Assembly (NCBI RefSeq): GCF_051903925.1
Contig: NZ_CP173678.1
Span: 1,612,001 to 1,676,000 of the forward strand
DNA: 64,000 nt
DNA from: G051903925 sp051903925
GTDB taxonomy: Bacteria > Pseudomonadota > Alphaproteobacteria > Zavarziniales > Zavarziniaceae
Direction of reading: 5' to 3'
The notes beneath the pieces are model-generated. The model saw only the letters and a program-made list of their open reading frames with translations. It was not told where the DNA came from and did no database searches. A program made the position numbers and the translations under genes. This document shows, in pieces, positions 25,755 through 34,735 of this stretch; within the stretch, counting starts at the first letter, position 1, and each line of letters starts with the position of its first letter.

Positions 25755-26933
25755 CTATTCCGCGGCATCGGGCAGGCGCTCCGACACCGCCGCGGCGTGT
25801 TCGACCGCGTCGGACGAAGCACCCTGCGGCACGACGGGAACACGGCGGTGCACCACCGCGTGCACGAAGCCCAGCTTGTCGATGGCCGGGGTGGAGAGGA
25901 CGAAGGGATAGAGGTCGGGCTGACCCATGCTGCGGTTCAGGCTGTTCATGGCGAAGGTCAGCGGCAGCCAGGCCTCGATCAGGTCGGTCGCGGCCTCAGC
26001 GCGATAGGGGTTGAAGTCGACCTCCGCCGCCAGTTCGTCACCCTTGGCGATGCGCGGGCGGATGCGCAGGTTGAAGGCGCGCGCCGTCTCCAGCGTGTCG
26101 ACGATGTGCAGGTAGTGGGCAAACGTCTCGGCAAAGTCCTCCCAGGGGTGGGAGGCGGCATAGCTGGAGACGTAGTGCTCCTGCCAGTTCGGCACGGGAC
26201 CGTTCTGGTAGTGGCGCTGCAGGGCCTGGGCATAGTCCTCGCGCTCGTCCCCGAACATCGCGCGGCAGGCGTCCAGGCAGGCGGCATCGGGCGCCACCAG
26301 GCGATCCCAGAAGAAATGGCCGATCTCGTGCCGGAAATGGCCCAGCAGCGTGCGATAGGGCTCGCCCATCTGGGTCCGGCGGCGTTCGCGCTCGGCGTCG
26401 TCCGCCTCGGCCAGGTTGATGGTGATCAGGCCGTCGTCATGGCCGGTCAGGACCTTGGGCGCCACGCCGTCGTCACCGTCGGCCAGGAAGTCGAAGGCCA
26501 AGCCCTTGTCCGGATCGTCGATGCGGTTGGGCAGCGGCAGGTCCAGCTTGACCAGCGTGTAGAACAGCCGGTGCTTGGCCAGTTCCAGGCGGCGCCAATG
26601 CTCCCGGTTATCCCCCAGGGACAGGTCGGGAATGGTGCGGTTGTGCCGGCACGACAGGCAGTGCGTGTCGGCATAGTGCGCGGGGATCAGCCAGTTGCAC
26701 ACGCCGTCGAGCGCATTGGCGCAGAAGCGATAGCGCGCGGCCTCGTCCGGGTCGGCCAAGGCCCGCCACAGCTCGGCCGGCGGCGCGTCGCCCTCGGCCG
26801 GGGCGTCGGCCGGCTCCAGCGCGCTGAGCACCATCAGGCCCGGCACGAAGCCCAGGCGATGCCCACACGATTCGCAGCCCGTATTCTCGAAGTAGAGCGG
26901 CTGCGCACAGGATTGGCATTCGAACAGCTTCAT
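25755..26933 (-). CDS. Zinc-ribbon putative metallopeptidase (DUF2248-type)
   Basis: A 392-residue cytoplasmic protein with an N-terminal zinc ribbon (C6, C9, C20, C23), a second Cys set (C71, C79, C92, C95), and a zincin active site HEIGHFFWD at 202-210 with a downstream WEDFAETFAHYLH segment supplying a further ligand. This matches the putative zinc-binding metallopeptidase family whose genes are often found near transglutaminase/ATP-grasp clusters. The substrate is unknown. It is the most upstream gene of the minus-strand cluster; a 221-base gap separates it from the divergent diguanylate cyclase gene and should hold both promoters. Confidence 0.85.
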   Translation of the reverse strand: MKLFECQSCAQPLYFENTGCESCGHRLGFVPGLMVLSALEPADAPAEGDAPPAELWRALADPDEAARYRFCANALDGVCNWLIPAHYADTHCLSCRHNRTIPDLSLGDNREHWRRLELAKHRLFYTLVKLDLPLPNRIDDPDKGLAFDFLADGDDGVAPKVLTGHDDGLITINLAEADDAERERRRTQMGEPYRTLLGHFRHEIGHFFWDRLVAPDAACLDACRAMFGDEREDYAQALQRHYQNGPVPNWQEHYVSSYAASHPWEDFAETFAHYLHIVDTLETARAFNLRIRPRIAKGDELAAEVDFNPYRAEAATDLIEAWLPLTFAMNSLNRSMGQPDLYPFVLSTPAIDKLGFVHAVVHRRVPVVPQGASSDAVEHAAAVSERLPDAAE

Positions 26934-27154
26934 GGCGCAGGTCTTCCCCCAACGGCGATGGCAGGTGGCGCAGGCACCCCGGCGCCTGCCTGGATACGAA
27001 ACAGCAACGCCCGCGCGCGGGTTCCGTGACCCCGGGCCTGCGCGGCGCAGGCCTGCCCTGCGGAGCGCGGCACGGCGGCAGCCCGTCGTAAACGGATTGT
27101 TGAAACGCTTGCGTTTTGTCTGGTGGTGTACACTGGCCGCGGAAGGAGACGATC

Positions 27155-28912
27155 GTGGCGTCGATGATCGCGGCCCTGCGCCGCCTGCGCGACCGGATGA
27201 GCATGAAGCAGCAGGCCGGCCTGCTGATGGCCCTGGTCTGCCTGACGACGATCACGCTGATGACTGTCACCGCCGCCCTGATCGTGCGCGACCGCGCAAT
27301 CGAGCACGCAACGGCCGAGATGGCCGACCTGGCGACCGACATGGCCAACAGCCTGGACCGCGACATGTTCGGCACCTATCGCGAGATCGGCAACTTCGCC
27401 AGCCTGCGCCCCCTGGCCGACATCTGGGCCGCCAATGACGGCGTGACGCGGGCGATGCTGAACCAGTTGCAGGAGGCCCGGCCCGCCTATGCGTGGATCG
27501 GCTTTGCCGCGCCGGACGGCACGGTCCAGGTGGCGACCAAGGGCATGCTGGAAGGCAAGTCCGTTGCCGAGCGACCCTGGTTCAAGCAGGGCAGCAAGGG
27601 ACTGGCCGCGCTGGACATTCACGAGGCCAAGCTGCTGGTGGCGCTGCTGGGTCCGTCGCGCGATGGCGAGCCCTTCCGCTTCGTGGACGTCACCGCGCCC
27701 GTGCTGGCCGCCGACGGCACGCTGAAGGGGGTCGTCGGCGCGCACCTGAGCTGGACCTGGGCCGAGGCGACGCGGGACCGGCTGCTGGCCCGCTACGACC
27801 CGGCACTCGCCACGGACATCTGGGTGACGGATGCCAAGGGGGCGTCGATCCTGGGCCAGCCGTTCGGTTCGCCCGAGCTTGACGCCGATGCGCTGGCGGC
27901 CACGGCCAGGGGGCCCATCACCTATATCGACGAAGCCAGCGATGGCGACTTCTTCGCGGCGGCCGTCGCGACGCGGGGGATGGAGGCCTATTCCGGCCTG
28001 GGCTGGCGCGTGATCGCCCGTCGCCCCACGGCGGCCGTCCTGGCCGGAGCCTATCGCGACGTGGCGCAGATCCTGGCGATCGGCCTGCTGGCGGCGCTGG
28101 CCAGCGTGGCGGCGGCGATCTATTCGGCGGGCACCCTGACCCGCCCGGTGCGGCGCCTGACGCTTGACGCGGATCGCGCCGGCCGCGACCCAGGCTTCAG
28201 CGGGTTCGACCGGCTGCGCGGCTCGTCCGACATGCTGGCCCTGTCCACGGCCCTGCGGTCGCTGGTGCGGCGCGTCGACTTCGCCGAGACCAGCCTGAAC
28301 CGGGCACGGGCCGCGGCCGCGCGCAGCCACGTCGTCCAGTCCGAGGAGATCGAGCGTCACACCCAGCAGGTCGAGGCGCTGCGGGCACTCGCCAATACCG
28401 ATCCGATGACGGGCCTGCTGAACCGCCGCGGCTTCGTCGCCCAGGCGGGCGACGTGCTGGACTACTTCAAGCGCTATGGCCGGGCGTTTGCCGTCCTTGT
28501 CGTCGACATCGACCATTTCAAGCGGGTCAATGACGGCCACGGCCACCCGGCGGGCGACGCCGTCATCGTCGCCGTGGGGGCCATCCTGGCCGAGGCGGCG
28601 CGGCGCACCGATCAGGTCGCACGCTTTGGCGGCGAGGAGTTCGTGGTCCTGCTGCGCGAGGTGACGCCCGAATCGCTGACGACCTGGGCCGAGCGGGTGC
28701 GGGCCGCGGTGGCCGACGGAGCAATCGCGATCCCTGGCGGCGGCACGGTGCAGGTCACGATCAGCCTGGGCGCCACGCTGGCCAGCCCCGGCGACCGCGA
28801 CGTGGAGGACATCATCCAGCGCGCCGACCAGGCGCTCTACATGGCAAAGGGGCGGGGGCGCAACCAGGTGGTGACCCTGATGCCCGAGCCACTTGCCAGC
28901 GCCGCGCAGTAG
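27155..28912 (+). CDS. Membrane diguanylate cyclase with Cache-type sensor
   Basis: Synthesises cyclic di-GMP in response to an external signal. The 585-residue protein has a membrane helix at about 20-43, a periplasmic dCache-like domain to about 300 (RPAYAWIGFAAPDGTVQVAT, ERPWFKQG and FRFVDVTAPV are Cache hallmarks), a second helix near 305-330, a HAMP-like linker and a GGDEF domain. GGEEF is at 492-496 and an intact inhibitory RRTD at 483-486. The GTG start at 27155 has AAGGAG six bases upstream. No EAL domain. It is transcribed away from the RTX/ATP-grasp cluster. Confidence 0.9.
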   Translation: MASMIAALRRLRDRMSMKQQAGLLMALVCLTTITLMTVTAALIVRDRAIEHATAEMADLATDMANSLDRDMFGTYREIGNFASLRPLADIWAANDGVTRAMLNQLQEARPAYAWIGFAAPDGTVQVATKGMLEGKSVAERPWFKQGSKGLAALDIHEAKLLVALLGPSRDGEPFRFVDVTAPVLAADGTLKGVVGAHLSWTWAEATRDRLLARYDPALATDIWVTDAKGASILGQPFGSPELDADALAATARGPITYIDEASDGDFFAAAVATRGMEAYSGLGWRVIARRPTAAVLAGAYRDVAQILAIGLLAALASVAAAIYSAGTLTRPVRRLTLDADRAGRDPGFSGFDRLRGSSDMLALSTALRSLVRRVDFAETSLNRARAAAARSHVVQSEEIERHTQQVEALRALANTDPMTGLLNRRGFVAQAGDVLDYFKRYGRAFAVLVVDIDHFKRVNDGHGHPAGDAVIVAVGAILAEAARRTDQVARFGGEEFVVLLREVTPESLTTWAERVRAAVADGAIAIPGGGTVQVTISLGATLASPGDRDVEDIIQRADQALYMAKGRGRNQVVTLMPEPLASAAQ

Positions 28913-28930
28913 GACCGGCGCCCACCTGGC

Positions 28931-29518
28931 TCAGCGCCGTGGATCGCCCGCGACCATGCCGTACAGGACGTGGTCGCGCCACTGGCCGTCGATCTTCAGG
29001 TACTGCCGGGCATAACCTTCCTTGCTGAAGCCGACGCGCAGCAGCAGGGCTTGGCTGGGGCCGTTCCCGGGCAGGGTGGCCGCCTCGACCCGATGCAGGT
29101 TCAGGCCGTCGAACAACCAGGGGAGCAGGGCCCGCACGGCGTCCGTCATGTAGCCCTTGCCCGAATGGCTGACGCCCATCCAATAGCCGATGGAGCAGGA
29201 CTGCGTGACGCCCCGGCGCACGTTGCTGACCGTGATGCCGCCCACCAGGGCTTCGTCGGCGCGGCGGAAGACGAGGAAGGCATAGCCCAGGTCCTCGCGC
29301 GCATCATGGGCATAGCGGCGCAGCCGCCGCCGGAACGAGGCGCGCGTCAGGTCATCGGGCGGCCAGGTCGGCTCCCACGGGGTCAGGAACGCGCGCGATG
29401 CGGAACGCAGGTCGGCCCAGGCCTCGTAGTCGGCGACCACCGGCGCGCGCAGCACCACCCTGGCGCCGCTGATCGCGGGCACCAGTTCGGGGCGAAAGCT
29501 GCGCAGCAGCGCGTTCAC
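28931..29518 (-). CDS. GNAT N-acetyltransferase, RimJ/RimL-like
   Basis: Transfers acetyl from acetyl-CoA to an amine, possibly a protein N-terminus. The 195-residue protein has the GNAT pattern: ARVVLRAPVVADYEAWADLR at the start, the central strand with CSIGYWMGVSHSGKGYMTDAV (pyrophosphate-binding loop HSGKGY) and the C-terminal NHRVEA/GNGPSQALLLRVGFSKEGYARQYL region typical of the RimJ group. It lies downstream of the M16 peptidase and threonine synthase on the same strand, an order seen in many alphaproteobacteria. The natural substrate is not evident. Confidence 0.88.
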   Translation of the reverse strand: MNALLRSFRPELVPAISGARVVLRAPVVADYEAWADLRSASRAFLTPWEPTWPPDDLTRASFRRRLRRYAHDAREDLGYAFLVFRRADEALVGGITVSNVRRGVTQSCSIGYWMGVSHSGKGYMTDAVRALLPWLFDGLNLHRVEAATLPGNGPSQALLLRVGFSKEGYARQYLKIDGQWRDHVLYGMVAGDPRR

Positions 29519-29580
29519 GGATGCGGCCTCTCCTCCTCGACCTTATGCGGTGAGTCTACACGCAAAGTCGGCCAGGCAGG

Positions 29581-30843
29581 CTAGGTCCGAAAGCGCTCCA
29601 GGATGCGGTCGTGCGCAGGCAGGCCGGCGACCGGGCCAAGGGCCGCGATCGCGGGGGCGCCCTGGTCCAGGATCCGCCGCGCCACGCGCCGCACGGCGGC
29701 GGCGTCGACGGCGTCGATGCTGGCGATCAGCTCCGGCGTCGGGATCACCCGGCCATGGATCAGCATGTGGCGTGCCAGCTGCTCCGCGCGGGACGACGAG
29801 CTTTCGAGCGACATCAGCAGCCCTGCCTTCATCTGCGCGCGGCCGCGGGCGACCTCTTCCTCGGTCGCGTGGACGCTGACGTCCAGCATCTCGTCGGCGA
29901 TCACCGGCACCAGGTCGGCGACCGATTCGTCGCCCGTCCCGGCATAGATCCCCAGCATTCCGCCATCGTGATAGGACGAGGCGAACGAGAATACGGAATA
30001 GGCAAGGCCCCGCTTCTCCCGCACTTCCTGGAATAGCCGGGACGACATGCCCCCGCCCAGCACGGTCGAATAGACCTGGTAGGCATAGAAATCGGGATCG
30101 TCATAGGCCAGGCCCGGAAAGCCGATCGCCAGGTGCGCCTGCTCGAAATCGCGCACGTCGCGTGCTTCGCCGCCCACATGGCGCGACGGCTCCGGCGCGA
30201 AGCCGCTGGCCGGGCCCAGCGCATCGAAGCGCGTGCGCGCCATGTCGACCAGCGCGTCATGATCGACCCGTCCGGCGCCGGCGATGACCATCGCGGGGGC
30301 CCGGTAGTGCTCGGCCATATAGGCGTTGAGGTCGCCGCGCTGGAACCCCTCCACCCGCTCGACCGTCCCCAGGATGGAGCGGCCCATGGGCTGGTCGGGG
30401 TGGGCCGCCTCCTGCAGCATCTCGAACACCAGGTCGTCGGGCGTGTCCTGGGCCTGGCCGATTTCCTGCACGATGACCTGGCGCTCGCGCACCAGTTCCT
30501 GCTCCTCGAAGGTCGAGTGCTGCAGGATGTCGGACAGCATGTCGACGGCCAGCGGCACGTCCTCGGCCAGGACGCGCGCGTAGAAGGCCGTGTGCTCGCG
30601 GCTGGTATAGGCGTTCAGGTGGCCGCCCACCGCCTCGATCTCCTCGGCGATGGCGCGGGCATCGCGCCGCTCCGTCCCCTTGAAGGCCATGTGCTCGATC
30701 AGGTGGCTGATGCCGTTCTGCTCCAGCCGCTCGTGTCGGGCACCGACATCGACCCAGATGCCGATGGCACTGGTCAGCGCGTTCGCCGAATCCTCGGTGA
30801 CGACGCGCAGGCCGGAATTGAGTGTGGTGATCCTGGTACCCAT
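29581..30843 (-). CDS. M16-family zinc peptidase (mitochondrial processing peptidase-like)
   Basis: Inverzincin with the catalytic motif HLIEH at 47-51 (H47, E50, H51) and the third ligand E127 in VIVQEI, 76 residues later. The 420-residue length, the GVS/GTG-like FEQAHLAIGFPG domain and the late REKRGLAYSVFSF segment (RxxRGLxY) match the beta-MPP-like alphaproteobacterial branch. The ATG at 30843 overlaps the threonine synthase stop by one base. The TTG three bases earlier is less likely. Its protein substrate is unknown; the thrC neighbourhood is a conserved linkage without obvious functional meaning. Confidence 0.92.
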   Translation of the reverse strand: MGTRITTLNSGLRVVTEDSANALTSAIGIWVDVGARHERLEQNGISHLIEHMAFKGTERRDARAIAEEIEAVGGHLNAYTSREHTAFYARVLAEDVPLAVDMLSDILQHSTFEEQELVRERQVIVQEIGQAQDTPDDLVFEMLQEAAHPDQPMGRSILGTVERVEGFQRGDLNAYMAEHYRAPAMVIAGAGRVDHDALVDMARTRFDALGPASGFAPEPSRHVGGEARDVRDFEQAHLAIGFPGLAYDDPDFYAYQVYSTVLGGGMSSRLFQEVREKRGLAYSVFSFASSYHDGGMLGIYAGTGDESVADLVPVIADEMLDVSVHATEEEVARGRAQMKAGLLMSLESSSSRAEQLARHMLIHGRVIPTPELIASIDAVDAAAVRRVARRILDQGAPAIAALGPVAGLPAHDRILERFRT

Positions 30844-32240
30844 CAACCGCCATTCCCCACGACGCTGCGGACGTGGGCCTTCAGTTTGTCGGCATCGGCC
30901 GGCAGGACGTCATAGTGTTCGGGCCGCTCCAGCAGATCGGCCAGACGATCGGGCAAGGCGGGGCGCTTGCCGATGGCCCGCTCGACCGCGTCCGGGAACT
31001 TGGCCGGATGCGCGGTCGCAAGGGTGACGACGGGAATGTCGCGCTGCATCCGCGCGGTGCGCGCCGCGGCGATGCCGACCGCCGTATGGGGGTCGATCAC
31101 CAGGCCCGTCTCGCCATGGACGCGGGCGATGGTGTCCAGCGTTTCCTCCTCGCTCACCGCCCGGCCCGTGAACAGGCTGCGCGCCTGCATCAGCGCGACA
31201 CGGCCCAGCTGGAAACTGCCCTGGTCGCGCAAACCCTCCATCGCGGCGCGGACGACCGCCGGATCGCGGCCCTCGACCTCGTAGAGCAGGCGCTCGAAAT
31301 TGCTGGACACCTGGATGTCCATGCTGGGGCTCATCGTCGGTTCCGTCTCGCCCTTGTCATAGAAGCCGGTGGTCAACGCGCGCGCGACAATGTCGTTGCG
31401 GTTGGTTGCGACCACCAGGCGACTGATATGGAGGCCCAGGCGCTCCGCGATAAGGCCTGCATAGCAGTCCCCGAAATTCCCGGTGGGCACGGAAAAGGTG
31501 AGCGCCCGGTCCGGTCCTCCCAGCAGAAGGCTGGCATAGACGTAATAGGCTGCCTGCGGCATCAGGCGCGCCCAGTTGATCGAATTGACGGCGCCCAGCT
31601 GTACCGCGTCGCGGAAGTCCAGGTCGTTGAACAGGTCCTTCACCAGGGCCTGGCAGTCGTCGAACGTGCCTTCGATCGCGACATTGTGGATGTTGTCGTC
31701 CAGCACCGTCGTCATCTGGCGGCGCTGCACCTCGGACACGCGCCCCTTCGGATGCAGCATGACGACCCGGATGTTGCGTCGCCCGCGCATCGCCTCAATC
31801 GCGGCGGACCCCGTGTCGCCGGACGTGGCGCCCAGCACCGTCATCCGGCCGCCGCGCGCCGTCAGCGTGCGCTCGAACAGGTGGCCGAGGAGCTGCAGTG
31901 CCACGTCCTTGAAGGCCAGCGTCGGCCCGTGGAACAGCTCCAGGATCCAGTCATTGGGCCCGATCTGGACCAGCGGCGCCACCGCGGCGTGGGCAAAGGT
32001 GGCGACCCCGCGGCTGACCAGCTGGGCGAATTCCTCGGCCGGCATGGCGTCGCCGATGAAGGGCAGCATGACCCGGGTCGCCAGGTCCGCATAGGTATTG
32101 CCCGCCAGGCGGTGCAGCTCGTCCGAAATGTTGGGCCAGGTCTCGGGCACATAGAGGCCGCCGTCGCGGGCAAGCCCGGTCAGCAGCACATCCTCGAATC
32201 CCAGGCGGGGCGCCAGACCCCGCGTGCTTACATAGTCCAA
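30843..32240 (-). CDS. thrC: Threonine synthase
   Basis: Converts O-phospho-L-homoserine to L-threonine and phosphate, using pyridoxal phosphate. The 465-residue protein begins with the typical MDYVSTRGLAPRLGFEDVLL, with a TTG start at 32240 preceded by GGGGGA. The PLP lysine is K111 in HGPTLAFKDVA. LGATSGDTGSAAIEAMRG and PTGNFGDCYAG are further family motifs. A frame continuing 114 bases upstream does not match the family and is ignored. It is coupled to the M16 peptidase by a one-base overlap. Confidence 0.95.
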   Translation of the reverse strand: MDYVSTRGLAPRLGFEDVLLTGLARDGGLYVPETWPNISDELHRLAGNTYADLATRVMLPFIGDAMPAEEFAQLVSRGVATFAHAAVAPLVQIGPNDWILELFHGPTLAFKDVALQLLGHLFERTLTARGGRMTVLGATSGDTGSAAIEAMRGRRNIRVVMLHPKGRVSEVQRRQMTTVLDDNIHNVAIEGTFDDCQALVKDLFNDLDFRDAVQLGAVNSINWARLMPQAAYYVYASLLLGGPDRALTFSVPTGNFGDCYAGLIAERLGLHISRLVVATNRNDIVARALTTGFYDKGETEPTMSPSMDIQVSSNFERLLYEVEGRDPAVVRAAMEGLRDQGSFQLGRVALMQARSLFTGRAVSEEETLDTIARVHGETGLVIDPHTAVGIAAARTARMQRDIPVVTLATAHPAKFPDAVERAIGKRPALPDRLADLLERPEHYDVLPADADKLKAHVRSVVGNGG

Positions 32241-32298
32241 GTCGTCAGTCCCCCAGGCCGGGTACCACCGTTCCGGCCTGAATACACCATAGCACGCC

Positions 32299-33201
32299 CT
32301 AGTGGCTTGCCGGGACCGCAGGGCCGCTGCGCGCGTCGAGCCAGGCCAGGACATCGCTGCGCAGGCTCTCGTTCCGCCCCAGGGGCGAGGCGAAGGCGAC
32401 CAGCGGGCCCAGGTGGCCGATCTCGGGATACGTGATGAAGGTGACGGTGTTGCCCTTCGCCTCCAGCGCGCGCTTCAGCGACCGGGGATTGTGGAGGTAG
32501 ACGGTGTCGTCCGCCTCGCCATGGATCAGCAGGGCCTCGGGCGCGTCGACGGTCACCTTGTTGACGGGCTGGGTCGAGGGCAGGTCGGCCACCTCGCCAA
32601 AGGCCCCCTTGGACAGCGGCGAGTCGAGCGGCAGGAAGTCATAGGGGCCGGCCAGGCCGACAAAGCCGGCGATTTCCTGGATCCGATGGCCGTGGCGCTC
32701 CAGGAACGGCGGGTCATAGGCGACCATGGCGCCATTATAGGCGCCGGCGGAGTGGCCCATCACGAAGACGGGGCGGCCGGGGGCGATCTCCTGCCGGTGA
32801 TCCAGCGCCCAGGCCATGGCGGCGGCACTGTCCTCGACGAAGTCGGGATAGTGGATGGCCGGGACCAAGCGATAGTCGGGCAGGACCACGGCATAGCCAT
32901 TGGCGGTCAGCGTCTGCGCCATGAAGCGGTAGTCGCCCTTTTCCCCTGAGTTCCAGCCACCGCCGTAGTAGAACACGACCAGGGCCTTGGCCGGCGCATC
33001 GGGACGGTAGACGTCGAGCTTCTGCCGGGGCAGCGAACCATAGGGCTGGTCCGCCTGGACCGTGTAGCCGGCGGACGAGACGACCAGGTCCAGCGCCTTG
33101 AGCGGCGAGCATGCCGCCGCCCCCAGCGCGCCCACAATGACCAGCGCAAGCCCCAATCCCAGCCACATCATCCGCAACAATCCGCTCCCTGGATAAGTCA
33201 T
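32299..33201 (-). CDS. Alpha/beta hydrolase (carboxylesterase-like), probably membrane-anchored
   Basis: A 300-residue serine hydrolase. The nucleophile lies in GHSAGAYN, the oxyanion loop is FYYGGGWNSG, and the C-terminal His is in YPEIGHLG with an acidic HGEADDTV before it, so the triad is complete. The N-terminus has a hydrophobic helix (about 10-28) ending at GALGAAAC, which may be a lipobox, though the -3 position is not ideal. This places it on the periplasmic face. The ATG at 33201 is chosen; the frame extends further upstream without support. It resembles Bah/BD-FAE-type esterases. Substrate unknown. Confidence 0.82.
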   Translation of the reverse strand: MTYPGSGLLRMMWLGLGLALVIVGALGAAACSPLKALDLVVSSAGYTVQADQPYGSLPRQKLDVYRPDAPAKALVVFYYGGGWNSGEKGDYRFMAQTLTANGYAVVLPDYRLVPAIHYPDFVEDSAAAMAWALDHRQEIAPGRPVFVMGHSAGAYNGAMVAYDPPFLERHGHRIQEIAGFVGLAGPYDFLPLDSPLSKGAFGEVADLPSTQPVNKVTVDAPEALLIHGEADDTVYLHNPRSLKRALEAKGNTVTFITYPEIGHLGPLVAFASPLGRNESLRSDVLAWLDARSGPAVPASH

Positions 33202-33287
33202 GGCGACCCGCGCCGCCGCCGTGGGGGTTGCGCCGCACGCCATCCTCGCGGCATGTGGGGCCGACCGGTCCCTGGTGGAGACGATAC

Positions 33288-34127
33288 GTGGGCGCATTGC
33301 TCTGGCTCGCATCCTATCCCAAGTCAGGCAATACCTGGCTGCGGGCGTTCCTGCACAACCTGCTGATGAACCCGGATGTTCCCGTGCCGCCCAACCAGAT
33401 GACGCGCTTCGCGCTCAGCGACACGCACAAGGCCTGGTACCGCGCCGCCAACAACGGCCAGCCGGTCGACCAGCCGAGCTCCGACGTGCTGGCCAGCCTG
33501 CGCGTCAGTGCCCAGCGCGCCATGACCCAGGCCTCCCGCGATACGGTGTTCGTCAAGACGCACGCGCTCAATGCCGACTATCACGGCGTGCCGCTGATCG
33601 TGCCGCAGGTCACCGCCGGTGCGATCTACGTCGTCCGCAACCCGCTGGATGTCGCCCTGTCGGTCGTGCCGCACTACGGCCTGCCGCTCGACCAGGCGAT
33701 CGAACGGCTTGCGCTCGTCACCGGCGGTTCGGCCGAGGATCCGGAGAACGTGCCCCAGCTGATCTCCTCCTGGTCCGCCCATGTCGAGAGCTGGACGGCC
33801 AGGCCGTCGCCCCAGCTGCACGTCGTGCGTTACGAGGACATGATCGACAAGGCCTTTGCGACGTTCCAGGGCATTGCCCGCTTCCTGGGCCTGGACCCGC
33901 CACGGGACCGTCTGCAGAAGGCGATCCGCTTCTCGTCCTTCCGCACGCTGCAGCAGCTGGAGGCGACCCATGGCTTCACCGAGCGCAGCCCGACGGCCGA
34001 GCGCTTCTTCCGCGAAGGCCGCTCGGAGCAATGGCGCAGCCAGCTGAGCAAGGACCAGGTCGCCCGCATCGTCGCCGACCACCGGGATCAGATGACCCGC
34101 TTCGGCTACGTTCCGCCGGGGTATTGA
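33288..34127 (+). CDS. Sulfotransferase-domain protein
   Basis: Predicted to move sulfate from PAPS to a hydroxyl or amine. The 279-residue protein starts with the 5'-phosphosulfate loop YPKSGNTW at 10-17 and has the 3'-phosphate segment VVRNPLDVALS about 100 residues later; both are needed for PAPS binding. The RYEDM segment near 182-186 is also typical. I chose GTG at 33288 because GGAG lies seven bases upstream and the protein then begins just before the fold. It is divergent from the esterase gene and no acceptor biosynthesis genes are adjacent, so the acceptor is unknown. Confidence 0.85.
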   Translation: MGALLWLASYPKSGNTWLRAFLHNLLMNPDVPVPPNQMTRFALSDTHKAWYRAANNGQPVDQPSSDVLASLRVSAQRAMTQASRDTVFVKTHALNADYHGVPLIVPQVTAGAIYVVRNPLDVALSVVPHYGLPLDQAIERLALVTGGSAEDPENVPQLISSWSAHVESWTARPSPQLHVVRYEDMIDKAFATFQGIARFLGLDPPRDRLQKAIRFSSFRTLQQLEATHGFTERSPTAERFFREGRSEQWRSQLSKDQVARIVADHRDQMTRFGYVPPGY

Positions 34128-34156
34128 AGGCGCCGCATCCACCCTCCCTACCCTAT

Positions 34157-34307
34157 GTCCTCCGCTTTATGCGGAGGACCCATGAACCGACCCGTCAACT
34201 TGCCTACCGGCGCAGAACCGACATCGGCTGATCCATTCGGAGAGGGTTCTGAGCCGCTCCGCGAACGGCAAAGTCAGTTCATGGGTGGCCCGGATAAACC
34301 GGGCCAC
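34157..34307. repeat. Inverted pair of REP-like hairpins
   Basis: Two perfect nine-base hairpins face each other: GTCCTCCGC with loop TTTAT at 34157-34179, and GTGGCCCGG with loop ATAAA at 34285-34307. The loops are reverse complements of each other, and both units carry the same conserved flank on their inner side (CCCATGAACCGAC at 34179-34191 and its inverse at 34273-34285). Stem bases differ but pairing is kept. This is the layout of a bacterial interspersed mosaic element built from two REPs in opposite orientation. It sits between the sulfotransferase and ynfA-like genes. Confidence 0.75.
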
Positions 34308-34348
34308 GTAGGTATTGGGGAGTTGGACGCTTCTGACTGGGGGCTGCG

Positions 34349-34678
34349 TTGATCCAAGGCCTGGCGATCTATGGCGTGGCAGCTTTGGCCGAGATTGCGG
34401 GCTGTTTCGGGCTGTGGTCCGTGGTGCGGCTGGGGAAGTCGGCCTGGTGGCTGGTGCCCGCCACCCTGTCGCTGGTGCTGTTCGCCTGGGTCCTGACGCA
34501 GGTTCAGCTGGAGTTTGCCGGCCGCGCCTATGCCGCCTATGGCGGGGTCTACATCGCCGCCTCCCTGGCCTGGCTCTGGGTGGTGGAGGGCGTGCGGCCG
34601 GACCGCTTCGACCTGATCGGTGCCAGCCTGTGCCTGGCCGGTGCGGCACTGATCCTGTTCGCCCCGCGCAGCATCTAG
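34349..34678 (+). CDS. YnfA/UPF0060-family membrane protein
   Basis: A 109-residue inner-membrane protein with four hydrophobic helices (about 4-24, 31-52, 60-80, 88-105). The sequence EIAGCFGLWSVVRLGKSAWWL and AAYGGVYIAASLAWLWVVEGVRPDRFDLIGA is diagnostic of the UPF0060 family, distantly related to small multidrug resistance transporters. Transport activity has not been settled for the family. The start is TTG at 34349. It stands alone between the REP pair and the dipeptide importer. Confidence 0.93.
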   Translation: MIQGLAIYGVAALAEIAGCFGLWSVVRLGKSAWWLVPATLSLVLFAWVLTQVQLEFAGRAYAAYGGVYIAASLAWLWVVEGVRPDRFDLIGASLCLAGAALILFAPRSI

Positions 34679-34735
34679 GGGCTTGGCAGGGCCGATCGTC
34701 GCGGCGCTAAATGGTGCGGCAATTCGGCCAGACGG

